DNA of 64,000 bases from CAVQCJ01 sp963771835. Its GTDB lineage: Bacteria > Actinomycetota > Actinomycetes > Prado026. Of this stretch, positions 47,427 through 56,391 are shown piece after piece (position 1 is the first letter of the stretch; every line of letters begins with the position of its first letter). The notes beneath the pieces were generated by a model, which was not told the DNA's origin, searched no databases, and worked only from the letters and a program-made list of their open reading frames with translations. The stretch lies in NCBI GenBank assembly GCA_963771835.1, contig CAVYVA010000001.1:558001-622000 (forward strand). The letters run 5' to 3'. The position numbers were made by a program, and so were the translations under genes.

Positions 47427-48170
47427 TCACGGGCTCGACGTCGGCTGGGCGACGCTGTCTGCGTTCGGCAGCGTGACCCGCATGGTCAGCGTGCTGCCGT
47501 GGATGGTCTGGTTGGGCGCGGCCAGCACCGTGATGAGCACGTCGATGCTGTCCACGGATGCCAGCTCGGCCGCCGTGAGGGTCGGGTCGGTGAACTTCGA
47601 GCCGTTCTTCGCGTAGTACGTGAAGAGGGGGTTGGTGGTCTGGACGTTGCGCGCGAGCACGCGGGTCACGTCAGTCGTGCACGTGGGCAGCACCGGGTTG
47701 CAGTACTGGTAGTTGTAGTCCCCGACCGCGTGGTTGTCCGGCCGCTGGATCGTCTCGGTGAGCACACCGTTGGTCACGGTGTACGTGACCCGGCTCGGGC
47801 CGACCGTGTTCGCGTCGTTGTTCAGGTTCGCGTAGAACTGCACCGACGTCGCGGTGCCCTGGATGAACGCGGCCGCGCCGCCGACGGCGCCCACGGCGTT
47901 CAGCTGCGAGGGCAGCACCGCCGTGCGCAGGATGCGCGACATGGAGTCCATCGCGGTCTTGGACTGGGCGCTCTGGTCCAGGCGCATCGAGTTCTGGCCC
48001 ACGGTGCGCTGGGTGAAGATCAGCGTGGTCTGCACCCCGGCCAGGACGATGCCCAGCACGAAGATCACCATCACCAGCTCGACCAGGGTGTACCCGCCCT
48101 CCGCGCCGCTCTCGTCGTGCCCCGCGCGCTCGGCGCGGGCCGGTCCGGCGAGCCTGTGCAGCAAGCTCAT
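47427..48170 (-). CDS. Minor pilin (PilW-like prepilin)
   Basis: A 247-residue prepilin. Cleavage site GG/YTLVELVMVIFVLGIVLA with Glu at +5, preceded by a 27-residue cytoplasmic leader; the helix continues VQTTLIFTQRTVGQNSMRLD. The globular part includes MDSMSRILRTAVLPSQLNAV, YCNPVLPTCTTDV (a Cys pair) and ends VTLPNADSVAQP. These features match PilW/PilJ-type minor pilins that sit in a tip complex with PilX-like proteins. ATG 48170 overlaps the stop of the upstream minor pilin gene (ATGA). Intact. Confidence 0.82.
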   Translation of the reverse strand: MSLLHRLAGPARAERAGHDESGAEGGYTLVELVMVIFVLGIVLAGVQTTLIFTQRTVGQNSMRLDQSAQSKTAMDSMSRILRTAVLPSQLNAVGAVGGAAAFIQGTATSVQFYANLNNDANTVGPSRVTYTVTNGVLTETIQRPDNHAVGDYNYQYCNPVLPTCTTDVTRVLARNVQTTNPLFTYYAKNGSKFTDPTLTAAELASVDSIDVLITVLAAPNQTIHGSTLTMRVTLPNADSVAQPTSSP

Positions 48171-49519
48171 CACGTCGTGTTCACCGCCACTGAGATGGGA
48201 GAGGTGGTCGCGAGCAGCACGCCCGTGGTGGGCCAGGTGCTCGATGGCGACTTGCCGCTGATCTTGATCGTCCAGTTCCCGGCCGGCAGCGACGACTTGA
48301 GCACGCCGCTGGCGTTCGTGACCCCGAGCGTGAGCGGGTTCTCCGTCGACGCGCACCCGGTCGTGACCAGCGGCGTGGCCGTGACCGTGGCGTTGGTCAG
48401 CGGCAGCCCTGCGCCGTTCTTGACCGTGAAGGTCGCACCGGTCAGCGTCACCGTCGCGCTGTTCGACGAGCCGGCCGCCATCACCAGCGCCGGGTTACGG
48501 GTCCCGCCGGAGGCGGCCGGGTCGTTCTGCTGGCACTGGCCGGCCCACATGGTGTAGCCGTCGGAGAAGGCCCACAGGCTGTTCACCGTGGTGGACGCCG
48601 ACGCGGCCTGGACGTAGCGGGTGCCGGTCGGCTGCAGCCCGGTGTTCGCGAACGTCAGGTACGGCAGCGAGGTCGGCAGCGCGTACCCGGACTGCGTGGC
48701 CTGGGTGACGGTCAGCGTGGCGGCCTTGTCGTAGTTGATCGTCGCCTGGGCCAGCCCGCCGACCACGAGGGTCACGTTCTTGGTCGCGTTCTGGTTGCCG
48801 TAGAAGTCGACGTAGCCGGGCTGGTTGATCGCGGCGACGTACGAGCCGACAGAGCTGGTCTGGAAGACGGCGCAGCCGTCGTCGGCGGTCGTGTCGGTGA
48901 GCGTGCCGGCCGGGCCGGTGAGCGTCACCGTCGCGCCCTTGACCGGTGCGTTGGTGGAGTCCAGCACCTTGATGCCGGCGTAGCCGAACGTGTTCGACTG
49001 CACGTAGTTCTTCGGCGGGGTGAGGATCGTGTTGGAGCTGACCGGCTGGGTGCTGCCCATCAGCGGCCAGGTCACGGTGACGGTCACCGACAGGCTCGGG
49101 TAGGCCACGGTCGCGCCGCCGTCGCACGGGCTCTTGCCGGTGCCGGCGACGATCCACTCGGTGTTGCGGGTGACCGTGTACGGCACGTTGTCGACGACCA
49201 GCGGCTGGCCGGCCGCCCCGCCGCTGACCGGGTCCGGGTTGGTCGCGTCGGCGATCAGGCTCGGGCCGCTCGCGCTGCCGGTGAAGGTGTTGCGCGAGAT
49301 CTCGAGCTCGCGGGCGGCCAGGTCTGAGGCGGCCACCCGGTTACGGTCCGACCGGACCGTCTTCATGGACATCTCGAGCGCGCCGACGGTGGCCGTCGCC
49401 ACGAAGGCGAAGATCATCATCGCCCACATCAGCTCGATCATGGTCATCCCGGCGTCGTCGCTGCAACGCGCGCGCCGGGCATCGCGGTACGCCCGCAGCA
49501 CAGTCCGCATGCCTCCCAT
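48170..49519 (-). CDS. Large minor pilin with carboxypeptidase-regulatory-like domains
   Basis: A 449-residue prepilin. Cleavage site DDAG/MTMIELMWAMMIFAFVAT with Glu at +5, and PilV-like continuation LEMSMKTVRSDRNRVAASDL. After a beta-rich first part it has a domain reading YAGIKVLDSTNAPVKGATVT then LTGPAGTLTDTTADDGCAVF, the pattern of a carboxypeptidase-regulatory-like (transthyretin-type) fold, and a second near the C-terminus (TFTVKNGAGLPLTNATVTAT). Such modules are used in adhesins. ATG 49519 or 49510. Its stop overlaps the next minor pilin. Intact. Confidence 0.82.
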   Translation of the reverse strand: MGGMRTVLRAYRDARRARCSDDAGMTMIELMWAMMIFAFVATATVGALEMSMKTVRSDRNRVAASDLAARELEISRNTFTGSASGPSLIADATNPDPVSGGAAGQPLVVDNVPYTVTRNTEWIVAGTGKSPCDGGATVAYPSLSVTVTVTWPLMGSTQPVSSNTILTPPKNYVQSNTFGYAGIKVLDSTNAPVKGATVTLTGPAGTLTDTTADDGCAVFQTSSVGSYVAAINQPGYVDFYGNQNATKNVTLVVGGLAQATINYDKAATLTVTQATQSGYALPTSLPYLTFANTGLQPTGTRYVQAASASTTVNSLWAFSDGYTMWAGQCQQNDPAASGGTRNPALVMAAGSSNSATVTLTGATFTVKNGAGLPLTNATVTATPLVTTGCASTENPLTLGVTNASGVLKSSLPAGNWTIKISGKSPSSTWPTTGVLLATTSPISVAVNTT

Positions 49520-49526
49520 ATCGGTG

Positions 49527-49556
49527 ACGGGGCCGGTCGACTTGAACCGGCCCCGT
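49527..49556 (-). terminator. Hairpin between pilin 3 and minor pilin operon
   Basis: ACGGGGCCGGT (49527-49537) pairs perfectly with 49546-49556 around an eight-base loop. It lies 45 bases after the stop of the third pilin and just upstream of the minor pilin start, so it should terminate or attenuate pilin transcription and limit expression of the minor pilins. Confidence 0.65.
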
Positions 49557-49601
49557 TCACCCCCCTTCTGTACGAGCAGGAGCAACGGCTGACGTGTGGG
49601 G

Positions 49602-50051
49602 TCAGCCTGTGCGAGCGGACCCGGAGGACCCTGTCGTGGTCACCGGGCAGCCCGCGCTGCCGACCGGCTGGATGCCGCCGGCCTGACTGTCGTAGAACCA
49701 GGTGCGCGGCGATCCGGCGCCCTTGGCGGACAAGCAGTACGCGGTCGCGGAGTACTTGACGATCGTGACCGTGTCGTTCTTCGTCGGCAGCAGCACCTCA
49801 CCGTCCGCGTCGAGGCCGGTGAAGTCGCCGTACTGCGCCGTGTTCGTGAGATAGGTCTCCTGGAACGTCGCCAGGACCCGCAGGTCCTGCTTCGATCCAG
49901 CGTCGACGGCCTTCGTCCGTTGGTTCAGGTAGACCGGGATTGCGATCGCGGCGAGGATGCCAATGATGATGATCACGACCAACAACTCGATCAACGTGAA
50001 GCCTTCGTCCTCAGGCCGGGGCACCCATCTGGGGCGCCGTCTTCCGGCCAT
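49602..50051 (-). CDS. Type IV pilin (third, divergent)
   Basis: Prepilin of 149 residues. Leader of 16 residues (MAGRRRPRWVPRPEDE), cleavage G/FTLIELLVVIIIIGILA with Glu at +5, then AIAIPVYLNQRTKAVDAGSK, the usual pilin helix. Globular part with TAYCLSAKGAGSPRTWFYDS and SAGCPVTTTG: one Cys pair likely bridges the C-terminal loop. Same template as the two pilins upstream but clearly different. ATG 50051 with AGGGGG upstream. Could be a major pilin variant or a pseudopilin. Intact. Confidence 0.9.
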   Translation of the reverse strand: MAGRRRPRWVPRPEDEGFTLIELLVVIIIIGILAAIAIPVYLNQRTKAVDAGSKQDLRVLATFQETYLTNTAQYGDFTGLDADGEVLLPTKNDTVTIVKYSATAYCLSAKGAGSPRTWFYDSQAGGIQPVGSAGCPVTTTGSSGSARTG

Positions 50052-50169
50052 GTCCAGCCCCCTCTCTGCTGGTTATCCCTGGGTTTCGGCACCCGGACCC
50101 GACCGATGAAGGCCCTTTCGGGCGAACCGCGCGGGTCGCTGCGGTCCGGGAGCCGGCCCGCAGCTCCCC

Positions 50170-50214
50170 GGACATGCGTCTGGACCGGTCCGACGGACCG
50201 GCCCAGACGTGTCC
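50170..50214 (-). terminator. Strong hairpin after pilin 1
   Basis: Three stacked stems: GGACA/TGTCC, CGTCTGG/CCAGACG and CCGGTCC/GGACCGG around the loop GAC, 45 bases in all. It starts 19 bases after the stop of the pilin at 50234-50710. Acts most likely as a terminator and mRNA 3' protector. Confidence 0.7.
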
Positions 50215-50233
50215 TTGAGCAGCTGGCCCGCGG

Positions 50234-50710
50234 TCAGGTCACCGCGACGTACGTGCCGGCCGCGACGCAGGTCGCACCGGCCGCACCGACCGAGCTCGAC
50301 GTCGCCGTCGGCGCCCCGGTCCGGAGGCCACCGGCGGTCGAGTCGTACCAGAAGTACAGCGTGGCTCCGGTGTCGGAGTTCGGGTTCTGCCCACGCAGGC
50401 AGTAGCCGTTGGTGCCCATGGCGCCGGAGATGGCGTTGCCCTGCGAGAACTTCGGCGTCTGACCGGTGACGCCGGTCGCCGGGTAGGCCTGGAAGTCGGT
50501 GAAGTACGTCTCCAGGCTCGTGGCCGCCGTGCGCAGGTCGGACTTGATCGACGCGTCCACAGCCTTCTTCCGCTGGTTCAGGAAGACGGGGATGGCGATA
50601 GCGGCGAGGATGCCGATGATGATGATGACGACCAGGAGCTCGATGAGGGTGAAGCCGCCCTCATTGTCTTCCTGGGCATCCCGGATGTTGGTGCGGATGC
50701 GAGCGAGCAT
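50234..50710 (-). CDS. pilA: Type IV major pilin, copy 1
   Basis: Prepilin of 158 residues. Leader of 19 residues (MLARIRTNIRDAQEDNEGG), cleavage G/FTLIELLVVIIIIGILA with Glu at +5, then AIPVFLNQRKKAVDASIKSD. Globular domain: LETYFTDFQAYPATGVTGQT, FSQGNAISGAMGTNGYCLRG, TLYFWYDSTAGGL and AGATCVAAGTYVAVT; Cys in YCLRG and ATCVA probably form the D-region disulfide. Processed by PilD and polymerised by PilB/PilC. Nearly identical to the next gene upstream. Intact. Confidence 0.93.
   Translation of the reverse strand: MLARIRTNIRDAQEDNEGGFTLIELLVVIIIIGILAAIAIPVFLNQRKKAVDASIKSDLRTAATSLETYFTDFQAYPATGVTGQTPKFSQGNAISGAMGTNGYCLRGQNPNSDTGATLYFWYDSTAGGLRTGAPTATSSSVGAAGATCVAAGTYVAVT
50335..50680 (-). repeat. 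Direct repeat (pilin duplication), copy 1
   Basis: About 345 bases that match 51053-51397 with roughly a dozen differences by eye, in the same orientation. Covers most of the pilin coding sequence. Points to tandem duplication or gene conversion between the two pilin genes. Confidence 0.8.
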
Positions 50711-50886
50711 CTCGGTGGTCCTTTCGTGATGGCTGGTCGACGCCCCCGTCGGCCGGCCGCTCACGAGTGGGATCGGGATGAGCTGAGTGCGATGAATGAA
50801 GGACCCGGTCCCTTGTGCCCCGTGCGCGGACTCCGGCGAGCTGTGTGCGTTGTGTCGAGGTGCGTTGTATCGAAGCCCGACGTGCG

Positions 50887-50920
50887 ACGGCCTGGACCAG
50901 CAACCGCTGGCCCAGGCCGT
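50887..50920 (-). terminator. Hairpin after pilin 2
   Basis: ACGGCCTGG (50887-50895) pairs with CCAGGCCGT (50912-50920); inside, CCAGC pairs with GCTGG around a four-base loop. It starts 32 bases after the stop of the pilin at 50952-51415 and is the expected terminator. The remaining 166 bases up to the next pilin start show no recognised element. Confidence 0.65.
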
Positions 50921-50951
50921 ACGCACTACCTTTGAGCGAGCCTGATCAGGA

Positions 50952-51415
50952 TCAGGTGATCGCGACGTACGTGCCGGCCGCGGTGCAGGTCGCACCGGCA
51001 ACCGCGGTGGAGGTCGACGTGGCCGTGGGCTGCCCGGTCTGCAGGCCGCCAGCGGTCGAGTCGTACCAGAAGTACAGCGTGGCTCCGGTGTCGGAGTTCG
51101 GGTTCTGGCCACGCAGGCAGTAGCCGTTGACGCCCATGGCGCCGGAGATGGCGTTGCCCTGCGAGAACTTCGGCGTCTGACCGGACACGCCGGTCGCCGG
51201 GTAGGCCTGGAAGTCGGTGAAGTACGTCTCCAGGGCCGTGGCCGCCGTACGCAGGTCGGACTTGATCGACGCGTCCACTGCCTTCTTCCGCTGGTTCAGG
51301 AAGACGGGATGGCGATAGCGGCGAGGATGCCGATGATGATGATGACGACCAGGAGCTCGATGAGGGTGAAGCCGCCCTCATTCTCTTCCTGGGCCTTGCG
51401 GATGCGTGCGAGCAT
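50952..51415 (-). CDS. pilA: Type IV major pilin, copy 2, one frameshift
   Basis: Prepilin almost identical to copy 1: leader MLARIRKAQEENEGG, cleavage G/FTLIELLVVIIIIGILA, then AIAIP where the frame breaks at 51306-51308. Copy 1 has GACGGGGATGG at this place, copy 2 GACGGGATGG, so one G is missing. The rest (VDASIKSDLRTAATALETYF, FSQGNAISGAMGVNGYCLRG, AGATCTAAGTYVAIT) follows in the second frame. First pilin after the riboswitch leader. Either an assembly error, or slippage in a short G-run that would switch this pilin off. Confidence 0.88.
51053..51397 (-). repeat. Direct repeat (pilin duplication), copy 2
   Basis: Partner of 50335-50680. Leader regions of the two genes also match, but the upstream regions do not: only this copy has the riboswitch. 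Confidence 0.8.
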
Positions 51416-51469
51416 CTGCCCTTCCCTTCCGGGATTCACGTGGTGAGCCGAACCGGCAGATCCCCCTTG

Positions 51470-51487
51470 GGTCCTCTCACGAGGACC
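51470..51487 (-). promoter_or_regulatory. Hairpin of the riboswitch expression platform
   Basis: GGTCCTC and GAGGACC form a 7-bp stem closed by a four-base loop (GTGA on the minus strand), directly 3' of the c-di-GMP aptamer and 55 bases before the pilin start. It could act as the switch element, either as terminator stem or by competing with the aptamer's second helix. The pilin ribosome binding site GGAAGGG lies further down. Confidence 0.5.
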
Positions 51488-51572
51488 GACCGAGGCAGCT
51501 GGGCTGGCCTGCACGCCCGCAGGTCCCCTGGCTTTGCGACCCCGTCTCTCGACGGGTGTGCCCTTTCTGGCC
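51488..51572 (-). promoter_or_regulatory. Cyclic di-GMP-I (GEMM-I) riboswitch in pilin leader
   Basis: On the minus strand the RNA reads AAAGGGCACACC, then a hairpin CCGTC-GAGA-GACGG (51542-51555, GNRA tetraloop), then GGTCGCAAAGCC (GCAAAGCC at 51530-51537), followed by a second stem (GACCTGC...GCAGGCC) and AGCCCAGCTGCC. This reproduces the GEMM-I consensus: GGGCAAACC, the GNRA-capped P1b, the near-invariant GACGCAAAGCC, P2, and the closing AGCCaGguUgCC. It sits about 75-155 bases upstream of the pilin 2 start. Differences: CACACC for CAAACC and GGTCGC for GGACGC. Expected to bind c-di-GMP and control the pilin mRNA. Confidence 0.85.
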
Positions 51573-51656
51573 GTCAGCTCTTGACTGTTGAGATTTCGGT
51601 GCCTGACGGCGTCGCCTTGAGGGCCCTGACACACCAGTTCGGCTGGGACCGGCAGT

Positions 51657-51682
51657 TCATCCGAACGGGCTCATCCGAACGG
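51657..51682 (-). promoter_or_regulatory. 12-bp direct repeat upstream of pilin leader
   Basis: Two exact copies of CCGTTCGGATGA on the minus strand (51657-51668 and 51671-51682), two bases apart, about 85 bases upstream of the aptamer and downstream of the pilC terminator. The place fits a transcription factor site at the pilin promoter. No -35/-10 pair was recognised with confidence between it and the aptamer. Confidence 0.45.
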
Positions 51683-51694
51683 CCCTGCGCGCAC

Positions 51695-51729
51695 GACGAC
51701 CCCCCGGCCGCGGGGGCCGGGGGGTCGTC
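51695..51729 (-). terminator. Strong terminator hairpin after pilC
   Basis: GACGACCCCCCGGCC (51695-51709) pairs perfectly over 15 bp with 51715-51729 around a five-base loop. It follows the pilC stop by 20 bases and separates the glycan-pilBTC operon from the pilin genes. Together with the riboswitch and direct repeat it explains the 334-base non-coding stretch 51416-51749. Confidence 0.8.
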
Positions 51730-51749
51730 CTGGCTGAGCGGTCGCCGGC

Positions 51750-52979
51750 CTACTTGATCAGGTCGAAGATCTTGAAGATCGGCATGTAGAGGGCGATGAT
51801 CATCGACCCGATGATGCCGCCGAGCACGGCGATCATCAGCGGCTCGATCAGGGCGGTCAGCGCCTCGGTGGTCGCCTCGACCTCCTGGTCGTAGAACTCC
51901 GCGATCTTGTGCAGCATCGCGTCCAGGGCGCCGGTGTCCTCACCGACGGCCATCATCTGCACGACCATCGGCGGGAAGACCGGGTGGTGCGCCAGCGGCC
52001 CGGTGAGCGACTCACCGTTGCGGACGCTGTCCTGGACGTCGCGCACGGCGTCGCCGATGACGATGTTGCCGGTGGTGTCGGCGACGATGTCCAGGCTCTG
52101 CAGGATCGGGACGCCGGAGGAGCAGCATCGTGCCCAGGTTGCGGGAGAAGCGCGACAGCGCGATCTTCTGGAACAGCGAGCCGAAGACCGGCATCTTCAG
52201 CTTGAGCGGGTCGACGACCCGCCGGACCTCTTCCTTGTGCTTGATCCGCTGCCAGACGATGACGCCGGCGATCAGGCCGCCGATGATGAACGGGAACCCG
52301 TACTTGACGATCGTGGACATCATGACCAGCACCCGGGTCGGCGCCGGCAGCTCGCCGCCGAGCGTCTTGAACATGTTCGCGAACACCGGGACGATGAACA
52401 GCAGCATGCCGACGACCGCGAGGATCGCGATGCAGAACACGACGACCGGGTAGGTCATCGCGGACTTCACCTTGCCGCGCAGCTTGACCTCGGCCTCGTA
52501 GTTCTCCGCGATCTGCAGCATGACCGAGTCGAGGAAGCCGCCGACCTCGCCCGCCCTGGTCATGTTGACCATCAGCGGCGGGAAGATGTCGCGGGTGCTT
52601 GCCGAGCGCCGCGGACAGCGACTGCCCGGTCTCGACGTCCTGCCGCACCTCGGTGAGCACCCGGGCGAGCTCCTTGCTCTCGGTCTGCTCCTCGAGGATG
52701 CTCAGCGCCCGCAGCAGCGACAGGCCCGAGTTGATCATCGTCGCGAACTGCCGCGAGAAGATCGCCAGGTCCTTGAGCTTGACCTTCGCGCCGAACTTCG
52801 GGCAGCGAGATCTCGGCCGACATGCCGGTGCCGCCGCTCTGGGCGATGCTGACCGGCGCGTAGCCCATGCTCTTGAGCTTCTGGGCGACGGCGGCCTGCG
52901 AGTCCGCGTCGATCTTGCCGGTGACGAGCTTGCCGGCCCGGTCGCGGACCGAGTACTGGTACGTCGTGGTGGCTGCCAT
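51750..52979 (-). CDS. pilC: Type IV pilus inner membrane platform protein PilC, frameshifted
   Basis: Polytopic platform protein that couples the ATPases to pilin insertion, about 410 residues. N-terminus TYQYSVRDRAGKLVTGKIDA, then LKDLAIFSRQFATMINSGLS and LLRALSILEEQTESKELARV; second half MTRAGEVGGFLDSVMLQIAE, AMTYPVVVFCIAILAVVGML, and in the last part MAVGEDTGALDAMLHKIAEF and LMIAVLGGIIGSMIIALYMP. Both GspF domains and three membrane helices are present. Frames shift near 52800, 52598 and 52118, all at G/C-rich points, so sequencing error is probable. ATG 52979. Confidence 0.88.
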
Positions 52980-52994
52980 GGTCTCTGCCTGCCT

Positions 52995-54625
<1,631 letters not shown>

Positions 54626-54729
54626 TTCAGGGACGTGCGCTGACGAACCCGCCAGGTGCCGCACGAGCGCCGACTGGTGCCGACTGACTCCTCCAGGCAT
54701 CGGCGGCTGGCGCCCCGCGCTTGAGGGGC

Positions 54730-56391
54730 TCAGACCACGACCCGCAGGATCTCGTCGATGGACGTCACGCCCTGGGTCACCTTGAGCATGCCGTCCTCGC
54801 GCAGGGTGACCATCCCCTGCTCGATCGCGACCCGGGTGATGTTGGCCGCCGAGGCGTGCTCGACCGTGAGCCGCTCGATCTCCTCGCTCATCGGCATGAC
54901 CTCGTGCAGCGCCAGGCGGCCCTTGTAGCCGGTCTTGGCGCAGCTCGAGCAGCCGACCGCCTTGAACAGCGTCGGCAGCGGCTGGCCGTCCTGCCAGGGG
55001 AACCGGGCGGTGACCAGCGCCTCCGGCGTGGCCACGTACTCCTCCTTGCACTTCGAGCACAGCCGGCGGGCCAGCCGCTGGGCGAGCACGCAGTCGACCG
55101 CGGACCCGACCAGGAAGGGCTCGATGCCCATCTCGGTGAGCCGGGTGATCGCTGACGGGGCGTCGTTGGTGTGCAGGGTGGAGAGCACCAGGTGACCGGT
55201 GAGGGCCGCCTCGACCGAGATCTGGGCGGTCTCGTGGTCGCGGACCTCACCGATGAGGACGATGTCGGGGTCCGAACGCAGGATCGAACGCAGGGCCGAG
55301 GCGAACGTGAGGCCGGCCTTGTTGTTGACCTGCACCTGGTTGATGCCGGGGAGCCGGTACTCGACCGGGTCCTCCACCGTGATGATGTTGACCTCGGCGC
55401 GGTTGAGGATGTTCAGCGTCGCGTACAGGGTCGTCGACTTGCCGGAACCGGTCGGGCCGGTCACCAGGATCATCCCGTACGGCTTGGCGAAGCTGCGCGA
55501 GTACCGCTCGAAGTTGCCGTCGGAGAAACCCAGGTCGGTGAGGTCCAGGCGTGCGGTGGAGTTGTCCAGGATCCGCATGACGATCTTCTCGCCCCACACC
55601 GTCGGGAGGGTGGCCACGCGAAGGTCGATCTTCTTGCCGTTGGCGTTGATCGACATCCGGCCGTCCTGCGGGATGCGGCGCTCGGCGATGTTGATGTCCG
55701 CCATGATCTTCAGCCGGCTGATGACGCCGGACTGGATCGACTTGGGCGAGCGCATGATCTCGTGCAGGACGCCGTCGATGCGGTACCGGACCCGCAGGTC
55801 GCGCTCGGTCGGCTCCAGGTGGATGTCGGAGGCACGGTCCTGGATCGCCTGCGTGATCAGCGCGTTGACGTACTTGACGATCGGCGCGTCCTCGACCGCC
55901 TCGCGGACCTTGGAGAGGTCCTCCTCCTCCTCGACGTCCAGGATCGCGGTGATCTCGTCCAGGTCGCTGTCCGCGCGGTAGTACTTGTCGATCGCGGTCA
56001 GCACGTCGGTGCGGGTCGCCACGCAGGGCTTGACCTCCATCTGCGTGACCGCGCGGACGTCCTCGATCGCCAGGAAGTTGGCCGGGTCGGCCATGGCCAG
56101 CAGCAGCTTGCCCTCCTCGAACCCGAACGGGAGGACGACGTACCGCCGGGCCATCGCGCCGGACACCAGGCCCACGGCCGAGTGGTCGACGGGGAAGTCG
56201 GACAGCTCGACGAAGCGCATGCCGATCTGCTGGGCGAGGGCGGCGACCAGCTGCGCCTCGGTGAGGACGCCCTGGTCGACCAGCACGCGCCCGAGCGCCC
56301 GGCCCGCCCGCTGGTGCTCGTCGTAGGCGGCCTGCAGCTGGGCCTGGGTGACCAGGCCACCTTCGAGCAGGATGTCGCCGAGCTGCTTCAC
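54730..56391 (-). CDS. pilB: Pilus assembly ATPase PilB with MshEN-type N-terminus
   Basis: Extension motor of 553 residues. The N-terminal MshEN-like domain holds two 24-residue motifs with a five-residue spacer: residues 3-26 (QLGDILLEGGLVTQAQLQAA...) and 32-55 (ALGRVLVDQGVLTEAQLVAA...). Such pairs bind c-di-GMP, although the usual leading Arg is Gln and Ala here. The ATPase core has Walker A VTGPTGSGKSTTLYATLNIL, VEDPVEYRLPGINQVQVNNK, Walker B DPDIVLIGEVRDHETAQISV, and the zinc tetrad CSKC and CSSC. GTG 56391 overlaps the O-antigen-ligase-like gene stop (GTGA). Intact. Confidence 0.95.
   Translation of the reverse strand: MKQLGDILLEGGLVTQAQLQAAYDEHQRAGRALGRVLVDQGVLTEAQLVAALAQQIGMRFVELSDFPVDHSAVGLVSGAMARRYVVLPFGFEEGKLLLAMADPANFLAIEDVRAVTQMEVKPCVATRTDVLTAIDKYYRADSDLDEITAILDVEEEEDLSKVREAVEDAPIVKYVNALITQAIQDRASDIHLEPTERDLRVRYRIDGVLHEIMRSPKSIQSGVISRLKIMADINIAERRIPQDGRMSINANGKKIDLRVATLPTVWGEKIVMRILDNSTARLDLTDLGFSDGNFERYSRSFAKPYGMILVTGPTGSGKSTTLYATLNILNRAEVNIITVEDPVEYRLPGINQVQVNNKAGLTFASALRSILRSDPDIVLIGEVRDHETAQISVEAALTGHLVLSTLHTNDAPSAITRLTEMGIEPFLVGSAVDCVLAQRLARRLCSKCKEEYVATPEALVTARFPWQDGQPLPTLFKAVGCSSCAKTGYKGRLALHEVMPMSEEIERLTVEHASAANITRVAIEQGMVTLREDGMLKVTQGVTSIDEILRVVV

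Noticed and set aside
50711..50951. Second GEMM riboswitch before pilin 1
   Set aside because: Upstream regions of pilins 1 and 3 contain no GCAAAGCC or matching stems.
50335..51397. Mobile element as cause of the pilin repeat
   Set aside because: No transposase or terminal inverted repeats; plain tandem gene duplication explains it.
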